32,360 nucleotides of DNA, taken from assembly GCA_026702615.1 (NCBI GenBank), contig JAPPBY010000038.1, positions 1 through 32,360 on the forward strand, given 5' to 3'. Source of the stretch: Chloroflexota bacterium. Lineage in GTDB: Bacteria > Chloroflexota > Dehalococcoidia > Tepidiformales > Tepidiformaceae. A program made the translations under genes and the position numbers. Below the pieces are notes generated by a model. It searched no databases and was not told the DNA's origin. It saw only the letters and a program-made list of their open reading frames with translations. Shown one piece after another: positions 16,252-23,236 of the stretch. The number at the start of each line of letters is the position of its first letter. Positions within the stretch are counted from its first letter, which is position 1.

Positions 16252-17184
16252 CTACGCTACCGCGTCCTTGCCACGCGAGCGGCGCCACTCGTCGACGCGA
16301 GGCGCGCGCAGGCGTGGAGCAAGGTGGGGGCGCAGGCGCTCAATCACCTGGCGGCGCAGGAACGCACCAAAGTAGGAGCGGAGGCGTCGGACGGCGGCGA
16401 AGAGGAGGTCGGTTAGCCGTCTGCTCACTCCGATGCGGTCGAGGTAGGCGACGGCAATCCAGCAGACAGCGACGACGACTCCGCCGGCGATCATGTCGAA
16501 GAAGAAGTGGTTCCCCGTCACGACGATGGCCCACCACATCACAACGGAGAGGGCGACGGCGAAGGCGCGCAGGAAGGGGTTGGTGGTGTTCACCCAGATG
16601 GCCGCGGAGGCGAGCGCGATCCAGCCGAAGTGGAAGCTCGGGAGGGCGGCGAAGTCGTTCACGAAGGGGGCTGGCTGGAGGTAGACCACGTCGGCGCTGC
16701 CGTGGACGGTATCGACGAAGCCGAAGTCGATGCCGGAGAGGTGGATGAGGCGGGGCGGGGCGGTGGGCAGCAGCCAGTAGGAAATGATCCCGACAACACC
16801 CGAGAGCAGCATGACGTTGCGCACGAAGCGGAATCGGGAAGGGTTCTTGATGGCGAGCCAGGTGCCGATGGCCGCGAGAACGGGGTAGTGGCCCCAGGCG
16901 TACACCTGGTTGGCGATGTCCATCAGGAGCTCGTAGGGGAGGAAGAACTCCTGCCAGTGCAGTTCCGTGAAGACTCCGAGGCGCTTCTCGATATCGATAA
17001 TCTGAAGGCCGCGGCTGAGCGAGGCCTCGATGTCGTCGGGCCGGCCGCCTCGAATGAAGAAGTAGATGAAGAGAGCCCCGACCGTGCCGAACATCTCCAC
17101 GGACGCGATGCCGAGCCGGCGCACATCCAGATACCAGGGGAGAGGCCGCTTGGTGGGGCGGGTAAGAAACTGCGGTCGCTGCAT
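16252..17184 (-). CDS. PAP2-superfamily membrane phosphatase/phosphotransferase
   Basis: This 310-residue protein has about six hydrophobic segments and two of the PAP2 motifs: P182-S183-F-H185 (LPSFHFGW) and GNH226FFFD230. These histidines and the Asp form the phosphohistidine active site. The spacing and the tryptophan/phenylalanine-rich membrane parts resemble the PAP2_3 branch, which includes inositol-phosphoceramide synthase-like and inositolphosphotransferase enzymes acting on lipid-linked phosphates. The C-terminal about 60 residues are Arg-rich and probably cytoplasmic. A strong GGAGGGAGG ribosome-binding site precedes the ATG. It heads the leftward unit containing the Ser-less hydrolase. 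Confidence 0.87.
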   Translation of the reverse strand: MQRPQFLTRPTKRPLPWYLDVRRLGIASVEMFGTVGALFIYFFIRGGRPDDIEASLSRGLQIIDIEKRLGVFTELHWQEFFLPYELLMDIANQVYAWGHYPVLAAIGTWLAIKNPSRFRFVRNVMLLSGVVGIISYWLLPTAPPRLIHLSGIDFGFVDTVHGSADVVYLQPAPFVNDFAALPSFHFGWIALASAAIWVNTTNPFLRAFAVALSVVMWWAIVVTGNHFFFDMIAGGVVVAVCWIAVAYLDRIGVSRRLTDLLFAAVRRLRSYFGAFLRRQVIERLRPHLAPRLRAPRVDEWRRSRGKDAVA

Positions 17185-17228
17185 CGCCTCCCTCCAAGGC
17201 TTGCTGCGTGGATGGCTGTAGCCTTACG

Positions 17229-17257
17229 AGGCTACCAGCCTCGGCGGGCCGCTTCAA
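17229..17257 (-). promoter_or_regulatory. Promoter of the PAP2 unit, with an inverted repeat in the early leader
   Basis: Minus-strand -35 TTGAAG (17257-17252) and -10 TAGCCT (17234-17229) are separated by exactly 17 bp. An imperfect inverted repeat (GGCTGTAGCC ... GGCTACCAGCC, 17212-17240 on the plus strand) overlaps the -10 and the start of the leader, a possible operator or hairpin. Confidence 0.55.
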
Positions 17258-17285
17258 GAATCCGTTTAGATCGAGTCGCGTTTGC

Positions 17286-17313
17286 TTGCGGTCGGTCCCC
17301 GAAGCGTTAGAGT
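17286..17313 (+). promoter_or_regulatory. Promoter of the small Cys-motif gene
   Basis: TTGCGG (17286-17291), a 16-bp spacer and TAGAGT (17308-17313) precede the ATG at 17324 by 10 nt. The leader would be a few nucleotides at most. Confidence 0.4.
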
Positions 17314-17323
17314 GGTGAGTGCG

Positions 17324-17608
17324 ATGGCTGATACATCTGGCCCCGACTCCCTGCCGGCCCCGGTCTTTGGCCCGGATAGCGAGGAGATGCTGCTCTGCGT
17401 GCGCTGCGATCTTCGCTACGTGCCTTCCAAGTCGACCAGCTCGCTGCGCCTCACCTACTGTAGCTTCCTCTGCGAGCTGGGTGACCTTGGATTCAGCATC
17501 GCCGGGCTGGAGCACATGGAGCCCAAGCCAAAGGCGCTTGAGCCTCCCGCGGTCGAGCCCGCGGTCGAACTGGAACCGCAGCCGACCGAGCCCGCCACCG
17601 TCGACTAG
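17324..17608 (+). CDS. Small protein with a putative zinc-binding Cys motif and acidic Pro-rich tail
   Basis: This 94-residue protein is not recognised as a named family. A central segment contains C-x2-C (LLCVRCDLRYV) and, about 17 residues later, C-x3-C (TYCSFLC), a plausible four-cysteine zinc site. Residues from about 60 on are a Pro/Glu-rich repeat-like tail (EPPAVEPAVELEPQPTEP), probably disordered. The ATG at 17324 was preferred to upstream in-frame starts because a TAGAGT -10 element lies 10 nt before it. The codon pattern and the clean stop support a real gene. Confidence 0.62.
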   Translation: MADTSGPDSLPAPVFGPDSEEMLLCVRCDLRYVPSKSTSSLRLTYCSFLCELGDLGFSIAGLEHMEPKPKALEPPAVEPAVELEPQPTEPATVD

Positions 17609-17678
17609 CCCCCCGAATACCCGCTTCCCTTCGCCTTCCAGCACGGCTCCCTGCGTGGGTCGGTACGAGGCCGTGCGC

Positions 17679-17684
17679 TACCAT
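17679..17684 (+). promoter_or_regulatory. -10 element that decides the asd start
   Basis: TACCAT overlaps the first candidate ATG (17683) and ends 7 nt before the second ATG (17692). The second ATG is therefore the likely leaderless start. Confidence 0.5.
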
Positions 17685-17691
17685 GCGAAGC

Positions 17692-18726
17692 ATGAATCCC
17701 TACGCGATCACGGTGGTCGGCGGCGCGGGAATCGTGGGCCGCGAATTCCTCAAGATCCTCGACGAGCGCGAGACGCCGGTCGGGCGCCTGCGGCTGCTCG
17801 CGACGAAACGCTCGGCTGGTTCGACGGTCGAGTTCCGGGGCTCCACGATCACGATCGAGGAGACCTCGCCGGCGTCCTTCGCGGGTGACGACGATGTCGT
17901 GTTCCTGTCGGCCTCGGGCGAAGCTTCGCGGCGGTACGCCCCGCTCGCGCGCGACCGCGGCGCGCTCGTCATCGACGACTCGAGCGCGTTCCGCATGGAC
18001 CCCGAGGTGCCGCTGGTCATCCCCGAGGTGAACGCCGACGCGCTGAGCTGGCACAACGGCATCGTGAGCCAGCCGAACTGCACGACGACCCCCATGGTGA
18101 TGGCGCTCTACCCGATCCATCGCGCGAACCCCCTGCGCCGCATTGTCGTGAGCACGTACCAGGCGGTGGCGGGCGCGGGTGCGGCTGCGGTTGAGGGGCT
18201 GCGCACGGAGACAACGGCCGCGCTCGCGGGCCGGCACGAGCCCTCGGGGACGCAGAAGCGCGAGATCGCGTTCAACGCCGTGCCCCAGGTCGACGTCTTC
18301 GGCGAGGACGCCTCCACCAAGGAGGAGACGAAGATGGCGAACGAGACGCGCAAGATCCTCGGTGCGCCGGACCTCGCGGTGAGCGCGACCTGCGTCCGCA
18401 TTCCCACGTTCTTCGGGCACGCGATGGCGATCTGGGCGGAGTTCGAGCGGCCCGTGGACCCGGCGGAGGCGCGCGAGGCGATCGCGACCATGCCGGGCGT
18501 GCGCGTCGTCGACGAGCCTGACGAGGAGCGCTACCCGACGCCGGTGGACGCGGCCGGGAACGACGACGTGCTGGTCGGGCGCATCCGCGCGGACAGCTCG
18601 TGTCCGGGGGCGATCGCGCTCTGGGCGGTGACGGACAGCATCCGCAAGGGAGCGGCCACGAACGTGGTCCAGATCATCGAGGAAGCGGACCGGCGGGGGC
18701 TGGTGGGGCCGGGCTCTGGGCGATAG
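17692..18726 (+). CDS. asd: Aspartate-semialdehyde dehydrogenase
   Basis: Asd reduces aspartyl phosphate to aspartate semialdehyde with NADPH, the branch point to lysine/diaminopimelate, methionine and threonine. The 344-residue protein has the nucleotide-binding GGAGIVG (10-16), the catalytic C130 in QPNCTTTPMV, and R236 plus H243 in RIPTFFGHAM, the acid/base site. Length and motif order match the family. The start at 17692 fits both the usual short N-terminus before the first strand and the -10 position. The dap or thr genes are not adjacent. The Ser-less alpha/beta hydrolase follows on the same strand. Confidence 0.95.
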   Translation: MNPYAITVVGGAGIVGREFLKILDERETPVGRLRLLATKRSAGSTVEFRGSTITIEETSPASFAGDDDVVFLSASGEASRRYAPLARDRGALVIDDSSAFRMDPEVPLVIPEVNADALSWHNGIVSQPNCTTTPMVMALYPIHRANPLRRIVVSTYQAVAGAGAAAVEGLRTETTAALAGRHEPSGTQKREIAFNAVPQVDVFGEDASTKEETKMANETRKILGAPDLAVSATCVRIPTFFGHAMAIWAEFERPVDPAEAREAIATMPGVRVVDEPDEERYPTPVDAAGNDDVLVGRIRADSSCPGAIALWAVTDSIRKGAATNVVQIIEEADRRGLVGPGSGR

Positions 18727-18737
18727 CCAGTAGCCAG
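18724..18737. repeat. TAGCCAG heptamer x2 after asd
   Basis: Two perfect copies of TAGCCAG begin at the asd stop codon. They have the same 7-bp period as the arrays at 3046-3104. Confidence 0.6.
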
Positions 18738-18746
18738 CGGCCCCGC

Positions 18747-18752
18747 TAGGCT
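18747..18752 (+). promoter_or_regulatory. -10 element of the second alpha/beta hydrolase gene
   Basis: TAGGCT ends 9 nt before the ATG at 18762. No Shine-Dalgarno sequence is seen. Confidence 0.4.
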
Positions 18753-18761
18753 AGCCGCGTC

Positions 18762-19568
18762 ATGCCGCATGTACAGCTTCGGGACGTCGTCGCCTACTAC
18801 GAGGAGGCGGGCTCGGGCCCGCCACTGCTGCTTATCGCAGGCCTCGGCGGGCACTCAGGACTGTGGTCGCTGCAGCTGCGCGCGCTCTCGCTGGGACGGC
18901 GCGCGATCGCATTCGATAACCGCGGCGCGGGCCGCACAAGCGCCCCGGACAAGCCGTACTCGATCGCGGGCATGGCGGACGACACCCTCCAACTGCTCGA
19001 CCAGCTCGACATCGAGACGGCGAGCGTCGCCGGCTACGGCATGGGCGGCGCAATCGCCCTGGAGCTGGCGGCCGAGCACGCCCATCGCGTGGAGAACCTT
19101 GTGCTGATCGGGACATCGGCGAGCCCGTCGGGCCGCCAGCGGCTCGTGACCGAGGGCTGGTCCGACGCGCGGCGCTCGAACCTGAGCCGTGAGCAGGCGT
19201 TCGCGCTGACGGCGCCGTGGCTGTACACCTCGGAGCTCCTGGCGGACGGGCAGCGTCGCAACCAGGCGGTCGAGAGCGGCGCGAACGACCCGTATCCGGC
19301 TCAGGACCACGCCTACACCCGCCAGGCGCAGGCGTTCCTCGCCTACGACGCGACCTCGAAGCTCGCCGGCATCGAGCAGCCGGCGCTCGTGCTCTCCGGC
19401 GAGGAGGACATCCTCGTCGACCCGGCGGACGCGGCCGCGCTGGCGGAGGCGCTCCCGAACGGGACGCTGCGCCAGCTTCCGGGCGCGCACGCGGGGCTGG
19501 TCGAGCACCCGCAGGCGTACGCGTCGGCAATCACGGAGTTCCTGGCAGCGCCGGTCCCCGCGGGGTAG
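18762..19568 (+). CDS. Alpha/beta-hydrolase-fold protein with Gly in place of the Ser nucleophile
   Basis: This 268-residue protein resembles the 3-oxoadipate enol-lactonase/haloperoxidase branch: PPLLLIAGLGG near the oxyanion hole, AFDNRGAGRTS, and the elbow VAGYGMGGAIALELA. The elbow is G91-Y-G93-M-G95, so the nucleophile is Gly, while D216 (SGEEDILVDP) and H243 (PGAHAGLVEHP) are kept. One base change (AGC to GGC) would account for the loss. It is therefore either an inactive paralogue or one using a nucleophile-independent reaction. The nuclease gene starts 6 nt after its stop and its ribosome-binding site overlaps this stop, so the two are probably coupled. Confidence 0.86.
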   Translation: MPHVQLRDVVAYYEEAGSGPPLLLIAGLGGHSGLWSLQLRALSLGRRAIAFDNRGAGRTSAPDKPYSIAGMADDTLQLLDQLDIETASVAGYGMGGAIALELAAEHAHRVENLVLIGTSASPSGRQRLVTEGWSDARRSNLSREQAFALTAPWLYTSELLADGQRRNQAVESGANDPYPAQDHAYTRQAQAFLAYDATSKLAGIEQPALVLSGEEDILVDPADAAALAEALPNGTLRQLPGAHAGLVEHPQAYASAITEFLAAPVPAG

Positions 19569-19574
19569 GAAGCG

Positions 19575-19976
19575 GTGCCCGGTCGCGGTGAATCAACCCT
19601 GACCGGAACTCAGTTTCGGGACAGGGTCGCCGAGCTTGCCGAGGACCTCGACCTCACGGTCGACAAGGAACTCTATGTCGGACGCCGCCTCTGGGGCTCC
19701 AGGCGCCGGATCGACCTCATCCTGACCGACCCCGAGAGTGGCCAGCGCCTCGGAATCGAGTGCAAGTACCAGAGGACCGCAGGTACAGCGCAAGAGAAGC
19801 TTCCAGCTGTGATCGCCGACATCGAGAGCTGGCCCATCGACGGCATCGTGGCCTACGACGGCCCCGGCTTCTCGGCGAATATGCGGGCCTACCTCGACTC
19901 GACCGGCAAGGCGATCGCGTTCGACGACCTTGAGGTCTGGCTCAGGCTCTACTTCGGGCTGGAGCTACGCGGCTAG
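19575..19976 (+). CDS. Small PD-(D/E)XK nuclease-like protein
   Basis: This 133-residue protein shows the PD-(D/E)XK core: an early helix with E32, D47 in RRRIDLILTD, then E62-C-K64 in LGIECKYQ, with Q66 following as in several restriction enzymes. The length is that of a minimal nuclease domain. The GTG start follows AGGAAG overlapping the hydrolase stop. Its 3' end overlaps the convergent Dam-type methylase gene by 35 bp, suggesting a restriction-modification-like or other DNA-targeting pair. Vsr-like or Holliday-junction nucleases are alternatives. No target can be inferred directly. The fold assignment is moderate to good; the role is inference. Confidence 0.72.
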   Translation: MPGRGESTLTGTQFRDRVAELAEDLDLTVDKELYVGRRLWGSRRRIDLILTDPESGQRLGIECKYQRTAGTAQEKLPAVIADIESWPIDGIVAYDGPGFSANMRAYLDSTGKAIAFDDLEVWLRLYFGLELRG

Positions 19977-20835
19977 CCTCGCTCTCCACCTGCGAAAGAT
20001 TGCTGACAAGCAGTTCGTCGATGGCTGCGCGGCCACGGCCGTTCGAGTTAATGGCTCGGCCCATCGGCACGAGGTCCTGGTCGTAGTTCCGATAGAGGTC
20101 GTGGATGTCAGGGTGGGAGGAGTTCGACAGCAAGGCCCGCACTCCGCGGGACGTGAGGTCATCGAACGCGACGCGCAGGCGCTCCTGGTCCGCGAAGTCG
20201 AAGTCTGCGCCCGTGTACTTCGTGAACTGCGAGGTGGCGCTCAGCGGTTGGTAGGGCGGGTCGAGATAGACGAAGTCTCCGGGTTGGGCACGGGCGCAAG
20301 CCTCGCCAAAGTCCTCAGCTCGGAGGTCGGCGCAGGCGAGGCTCGCTGCGGCCTCGCGCAGGCGTTCGGCATCCAGAATGGTGGGGCGCACATAGCGCCC
20401 GTGGGGGACGTTGAAGTGACCCTTGCTGTTGACCCGGTAGAGGCCGTTGTAGCAGGTCTTGTTCAAGAAGATGAGCCGCGCTGCCCGGCCTGCGGCTGAG
20501 GTCGGGTGCCTCTTGTCTCGCACCTCGTAGTAGTAGGCAGTGCGAGCGACACCCTCAAGGGAGTCGTACTTTCGAGCGTGTTCACGGAGGTGCCTTACGA
20601 GTCTCGGGAGGTCGTCCCGTACGACTTGGTAGGTCTCGATAAGCGCTTCATTGCCGTCGGAGAGGGATGCAGCCTTCAGCAGCCCTTCATCTCGCAACGC
20701 GAAGAAGACGGCGCCCCCGCCGAGGAAGGGTTCGTGATAGCGGTCGATCTGAATCGACTCCCGCCCGATCCGATCGGCAATGAGCGGGGCAAGTTTCGCC
20801 TTGCCTCCAGCCCACTTCAGGAACGGTTTCGCCAC
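19942..20835 (-). CDS. Dam-type (D12 class) DNA adenine N6-methyltransferase
   Basis: This 297-residue enzyme has the D12/Dam order: the SAM-binding PFLKWAGGKAKLAP (4-17), YHEPFLGGGAVFFAL, the family-specific FLNKTCYNGLYRVNSKGHFNVPHGRY region and the catalytic DPPY (192-195), followed by QFTKYTGADF. Enzymes with this architecture usually methylate adenine in GATC, so that site is a reasonable but untested guess. The start is a GTG at 20835, placed 6 nt after a TACAAT -10 element. The gene looks somewhat less GC-rich than its neighbours, hinting at transfer. It is convergent with the nuclease gene and overlaps its end by 35 bp. Confidence 0.94.
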   Translation of the reverse strand: MAKPFLKWAGGKAKLAPLIADRIGRESIQIDRYHEPFLGGGAVFFALRDEGLLKAASLSDGNEALIETYQVVRDDLPRLVRHLREHARKYDSLEGVARTAYYYEVRDKRHPTSAAGRAARLIFLNKTCYNGLYRVNSKGHFNVPHGRYVRPTILDAERLREAAASLACADLRAEDFGEACARAQPGDFVYLDPPYQPLSATSQFTKYTGADFDFADQERLRVAFDDLTSRGVRALLSNSSHPDIHDLYRNYDQDLVPMGRAINSNGRGRAAIDELLVSNLSQVESEASRVAPARSRA

Positions 20836-20841
20836 GGGTTC

Positions 20842-20847
20842 ATTGTA
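20842..20847 (-). promoter_or_regulatory. -10 element of the methylase gene, leaderless position
   Basis: TACAAT (20847-20842, minus strand) ends 6 nt before the GTG start. An out-of-frame ATG inside this element leads only to a shadow frame. Confidence 0.55.
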
Positions 20848-20875
20848 CGCAGCGGGCGCGGGCCGGTCGGCGGTT

Positions 20876-21565
20876 TCAGGTGGCGGGTTTCTGCTGGCTG
20901 AGGCCGGCGGCGCGCTTGATCATGAAGTAGGCGGCGAGGAAGAAGGCGAGGCTGATGGGGGACGTGACGCGGCTCACGATGACGTACTCGTTGGCGGAGA
21001 ACTCGCCCAGCAGGAAGATGCGGAAGATGCCGGTGCCGATGTTGTAGGTCATGAAGACGAGCGTGAGGATGACGAACACGCGGTGGCGCGGGTCCATCAG
21101 CGTGCGGAGGGCGGGGATGCTCTCGCGGGCGACCGCGCCAACGAGCGGCTTCCCGATTGCGATGCTGCCAAGGCAAACGGCGGCGACGAGAAAGTCGCTG
21201 TAGATGTTCTGGGCGGCGAACGCCTTGGCGCTGTCGGCCGCGAGCCCCACAACCGCCGACCCCGCGACCACGATGAAGCCGAGCACGGTGATGAAGCGGA
21301 TGACGCCGCTGTCGCGGTTCGTCGCGAACACCCAGGTCGAGGCCGCGAAGGAGGCGACGATCGCGACCTGGGTGCGCCACAGGTCCTCGGGCCAGAACGA
21401 GTTCAGGACCAGGAAGACCACAAGCGGCAGGAGGCTCCAGAAGATGCGCCAGTCGACGGCGCTGAAGTCGCCGTGGGCGAGCTTGCGGAAGTCGGGCAGG
21501 TTAGGCGGGTCGAGCGCGTCGTCGGGGGCCTCATCTGGCCGGTTGGTCGTTGGTCCAGACGCCAC
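20876..21565 (-). CDS. Polytopic membrane protein (VC0807/DUF3159-like)
   Basis: This 229-residue protein has a polar, Asp/Pro-rich N-terminus of about 40 residues and then about six hydrophobic segments (e.g. IFWSLLPLVVFLVLNSF and FITVLGFIVVAGSAVVGLAAD). The ESIPALRTLMDPRHRVFVILTLVF loop and paired helices resemble the VC0807/DUF3159 group of unknown function; this match is tentative. The frame is open further upstream, but the GTG at 21565 lies 6 nt after a TATGCT -10 element, while earlier starts would run into the CaiB promoter region. It diverges from the CaiB gene. Confidence 0.68.
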   Translation of the reverse strand: MASGPTTNRPDEAPDDALDPPNLPDFRKLAHGDFSAVDWRIFWSLLPLVVFLVLNSFWPEDLWRTQVAIVASFAASTWVFATNRDSGVIRFITVLGFIVVAGSAVVGLAADSAKAFAAQNIYSDFLVAAVCLGSIAIGKPLVGAVARESIPALRTLMDPRHRVFVILTLVFMTYNIGTGIFRIFLLGEFSANEYVIVSRVTSPISLAFFLAAYFMIKRAAGLSQQKPAT

Positions 21566-21571
21566 GAGGCC

Positions 21572-21577
21572 AGCATA
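21572..21577 (-). promoter_or_regulatory. -10 element of the membrane protein gene, leaderless position
   Basis: TATGCT (21577-21572, minus strand) ends 6 nt before the GTG at 21565 and is the main reason for that start choice. Confidence 0.42.
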
Positions 21578-21627
21578 CGACACGCACTGCGAACGCTCTC
21601 CGCACTCCTCGGCGGGAGCCCGCGGAG

Positions 21628-21633
21628 TATCAT
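21628..21633 (+). promoter_or_regulatory. -10 element of the CaiB-type gene
   Basis: TATCAT is followed by a leader of about 20 nt containing GGAGGGA before the ATG at 21660, a conventional leadered start. Confidence 0.5.
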
Positions 21634-21659
21634 CGCGCCAGTCGTTCCGGAGGGACAGG

Positions 21660-22838
21660 ATGCCGGCTCTTGATGGTATGCGCGTGCTCGACATGACCCA
21701 GTACGAGGCCGGCACCTCGTGCACGCAACTCCTCGGCTGGCTGGGGGCAGACGTCGTCAAGATAGAGTCGCCGCGGGGCGACCCGGGCCGGGGCGTAGTC
21801 GCGGCCGCGGGCCTCCCGCAGTACTTCCTCAACTACAACAGCAACAAGCGCAGCATCGTCATCGACCTCGCCTCCGAGGAGGGGCGCGACCTGCTTCTCC
21901 GCATGGCGCCCGACTTCGACGTCTTCGTCGAGAACTACGGACCGGGGGTCATCGAGAAGCTGAACCTGACCTACGACGTGATGAAGGAGGCCAACCCCTC
22001 GATCATCTACGCGCGGTTGAAGGGGTTCGGGCTGAGTGGTCCGTACTCGGGCTTCCCCTCCTACGACTGGGTGGCGCAGGCGGCGGGGGGCACGTTCTCG
22101 GTAACGGGGAACGCGGCGGGGCCACCCACGAGGCCGGGTCCGACCATCGGGGACTCCGGGACCGGAGCGCAGCTGGCCCTCTCCATTACCGCCGCCTACG
22201 TGCAGAAGCAGCGCACCGGCGAGGGCCAGTTCATCGAGATCTCCATGCAGGAGGCCGTCACCCTCTTCATGCGCACCCTCGGGCTGCGGACCTGGGGCGA
22301 GTCCCCACAAGAGCGCACCGGCAACGCGCGCGGCCCCGGCACCGACGTCTATCCCTGTAAGGGCGGCGGCGAGAACGACTACATCTTCGTGATGGTCGTG
22401 ACGACGGCCCAGTGGGACGCCTTCTGCATGACCATCGGGATGCCCGAACTGATCAGCGACCCGCGCTTCGAAACGCAGCGGGGGCGCTTCGAGCACGGCG
22501 CGGAGTTCTTCGACATCGTGAAGGAGTGGACGCTCCAGCGAACGAAACACGAGGCGATGAAGGAGCTCGGCAGCGCAGGCGTGCCCTGCTCGGCCACGTT
22601 CGATACGTACGAGCTCTTCACGGACCCGCACCTGAGCGAACGCGGCCTGGTGGAGGAGCTCGATCATCCGGAGCTCGGCACGGTGAAGGTGATGCGCATG
22701 CCCGCTCTCCTCTCGGGCTCGGACGTGCCCATGGAGGTGGCCCCCACGCTCGGGCAGCACACGCGCGAGGTGCTGTGCGAGCTCGACTTCAGCGAGGACG
22801 AGCTCGAGGGACTGTTCGACCGGGGCGTGATCGGATAG
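21660..22838 (+). CDS. CaiB/BaiF family CoA-transferase (class III)
   Basis: This 392-residue protein has the family start LDGMRVLDMTQYEAGTSCTQLLGWLGADVVKIE, NKRSIVIDLASEEG, the FVENYGPGVIEKL segment and the catalytic D165 (PTIGDSGTGAQLA), which forms the aspartyl-CoA thioester. Class III transferases move CoA between carboxylic acids during catabolism of, for example, oxalate, carnitine, aromatic or bile acids. The substrate is not evident. It leads a probable operon with the VOC gene (7-nt gap), and the ThuA-like gene is close downstream. A good ribosome-binding site precedes the ATG. Confidence 0.95.
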   Translation: MPALDGMRVLDMTQYEAGTSCTQLLGWLGADVVKIESPRGDPGRGVVAAAGLPQYFLNYNSNKRSIVIDLASEEGRDLLLRMAPDFDVFVENYGPGVIEKLNLTYDVMKEANPSIIYARLKGFGLSGPYSGFPSYDWVAQAAGGTFSVTGNAAGPPTRPGPTIGDSGTGAQLALSITAAYVQKQRTGEGQFIEISMQEAVTLFMRTLGLRTWGESPQERTGNARGPGTDVYPCKGGGENDYIFVMVVTTAQWDAFCMTIGMPELISDPRFETQRGRFEHGAEFFDIVKEWTLQRTKHEAMKELGSAGVPCSATFDTYELFTDPHLSERGLVEELDHPELGTVKVMRMPALLSGSDVPMEVAPTLGQHTREVLCELDFSEDELEGLFDRGVIG

Positions 22839-22845
22839 GCCCGCC

Positions 22846-23217
22846 GTGGTGACGATCCGGGGCCTCTACTCCGCCACCCTCTTCGTTGAGGACCTGGACC
22901 GCACAGCCGACTTTTACGTGGACGTGCTGGGCTTCGAACCGGAGACGCGCTCCGCCCGCGCCCGGATGCTTCGCGCAGGCGAGTTCCGCCTCCTCCTGCA
23001 CGTCGGCGGCTCCACTCCCGACGAGCAGAATCTCCACCTCCACCTCGCCGTCGACGATGTCGATGCCTTTCACCGGAAAGTGTCCGCCCGCGGCGCGGCC
23101 CCCGAGGGCCAGCCCGAGACGAAACCGTGGGGCCTGCGCTCCTTCGAGCTCCGCGACCCTTCCGGCTATCTCTGGGAATTCGTCCAGGAGGTGGAAGTGA
23201 CGGAAACGCCAGGCTAG
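22846..23217 (+). CDS. VOC-superfamily (glyoxalase/dioxygenase fold) protein
   Basis: This 123-residue single-module protein has the vicinal-oxygen-chelate pattern: LYSATLFVEDLDRTADFYVDVLGF at the N-terminus, HLHLAVDDVDAFHRKVSARGA, and SFELRDPSGYLWEFVQE at the C-terminus (the usual metal Glu is in WEF). The position of the first metal His near the N-terminus is not His, so metal binding may differ. Such proteins act as isomerases, epimerases, dioxygenases or resistance proteins. GTG start 7 nt after the CaiB stop, so probably co-expressed with it. Confidence 0.85.
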   Translation: MVTIRGLYSATLFVEDLDRTADFYVDVLGFEPETRSARARMLRAGEFRLLLHVGGSTPDEQNLHLHLAVDDVDAFHRKVSARGAAPEGQPETKPWGLRSFELRDPSGYLWEFVQEVEVTETPG

Positions 23218-23223
23218 CCGGCG

Positions 23224-23229
23224 TATCAT
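23224..23229 (+). promoter_or_regulatory. -10 element of the ThuA-like gene, leaderless position
   Basis: TATCAT overlaps the first bases after the VOC stop region and ends 7 nt before the ATG at 23237. Confidence 0.5.
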
Positions 23230-23236
23230 CGCGGCC

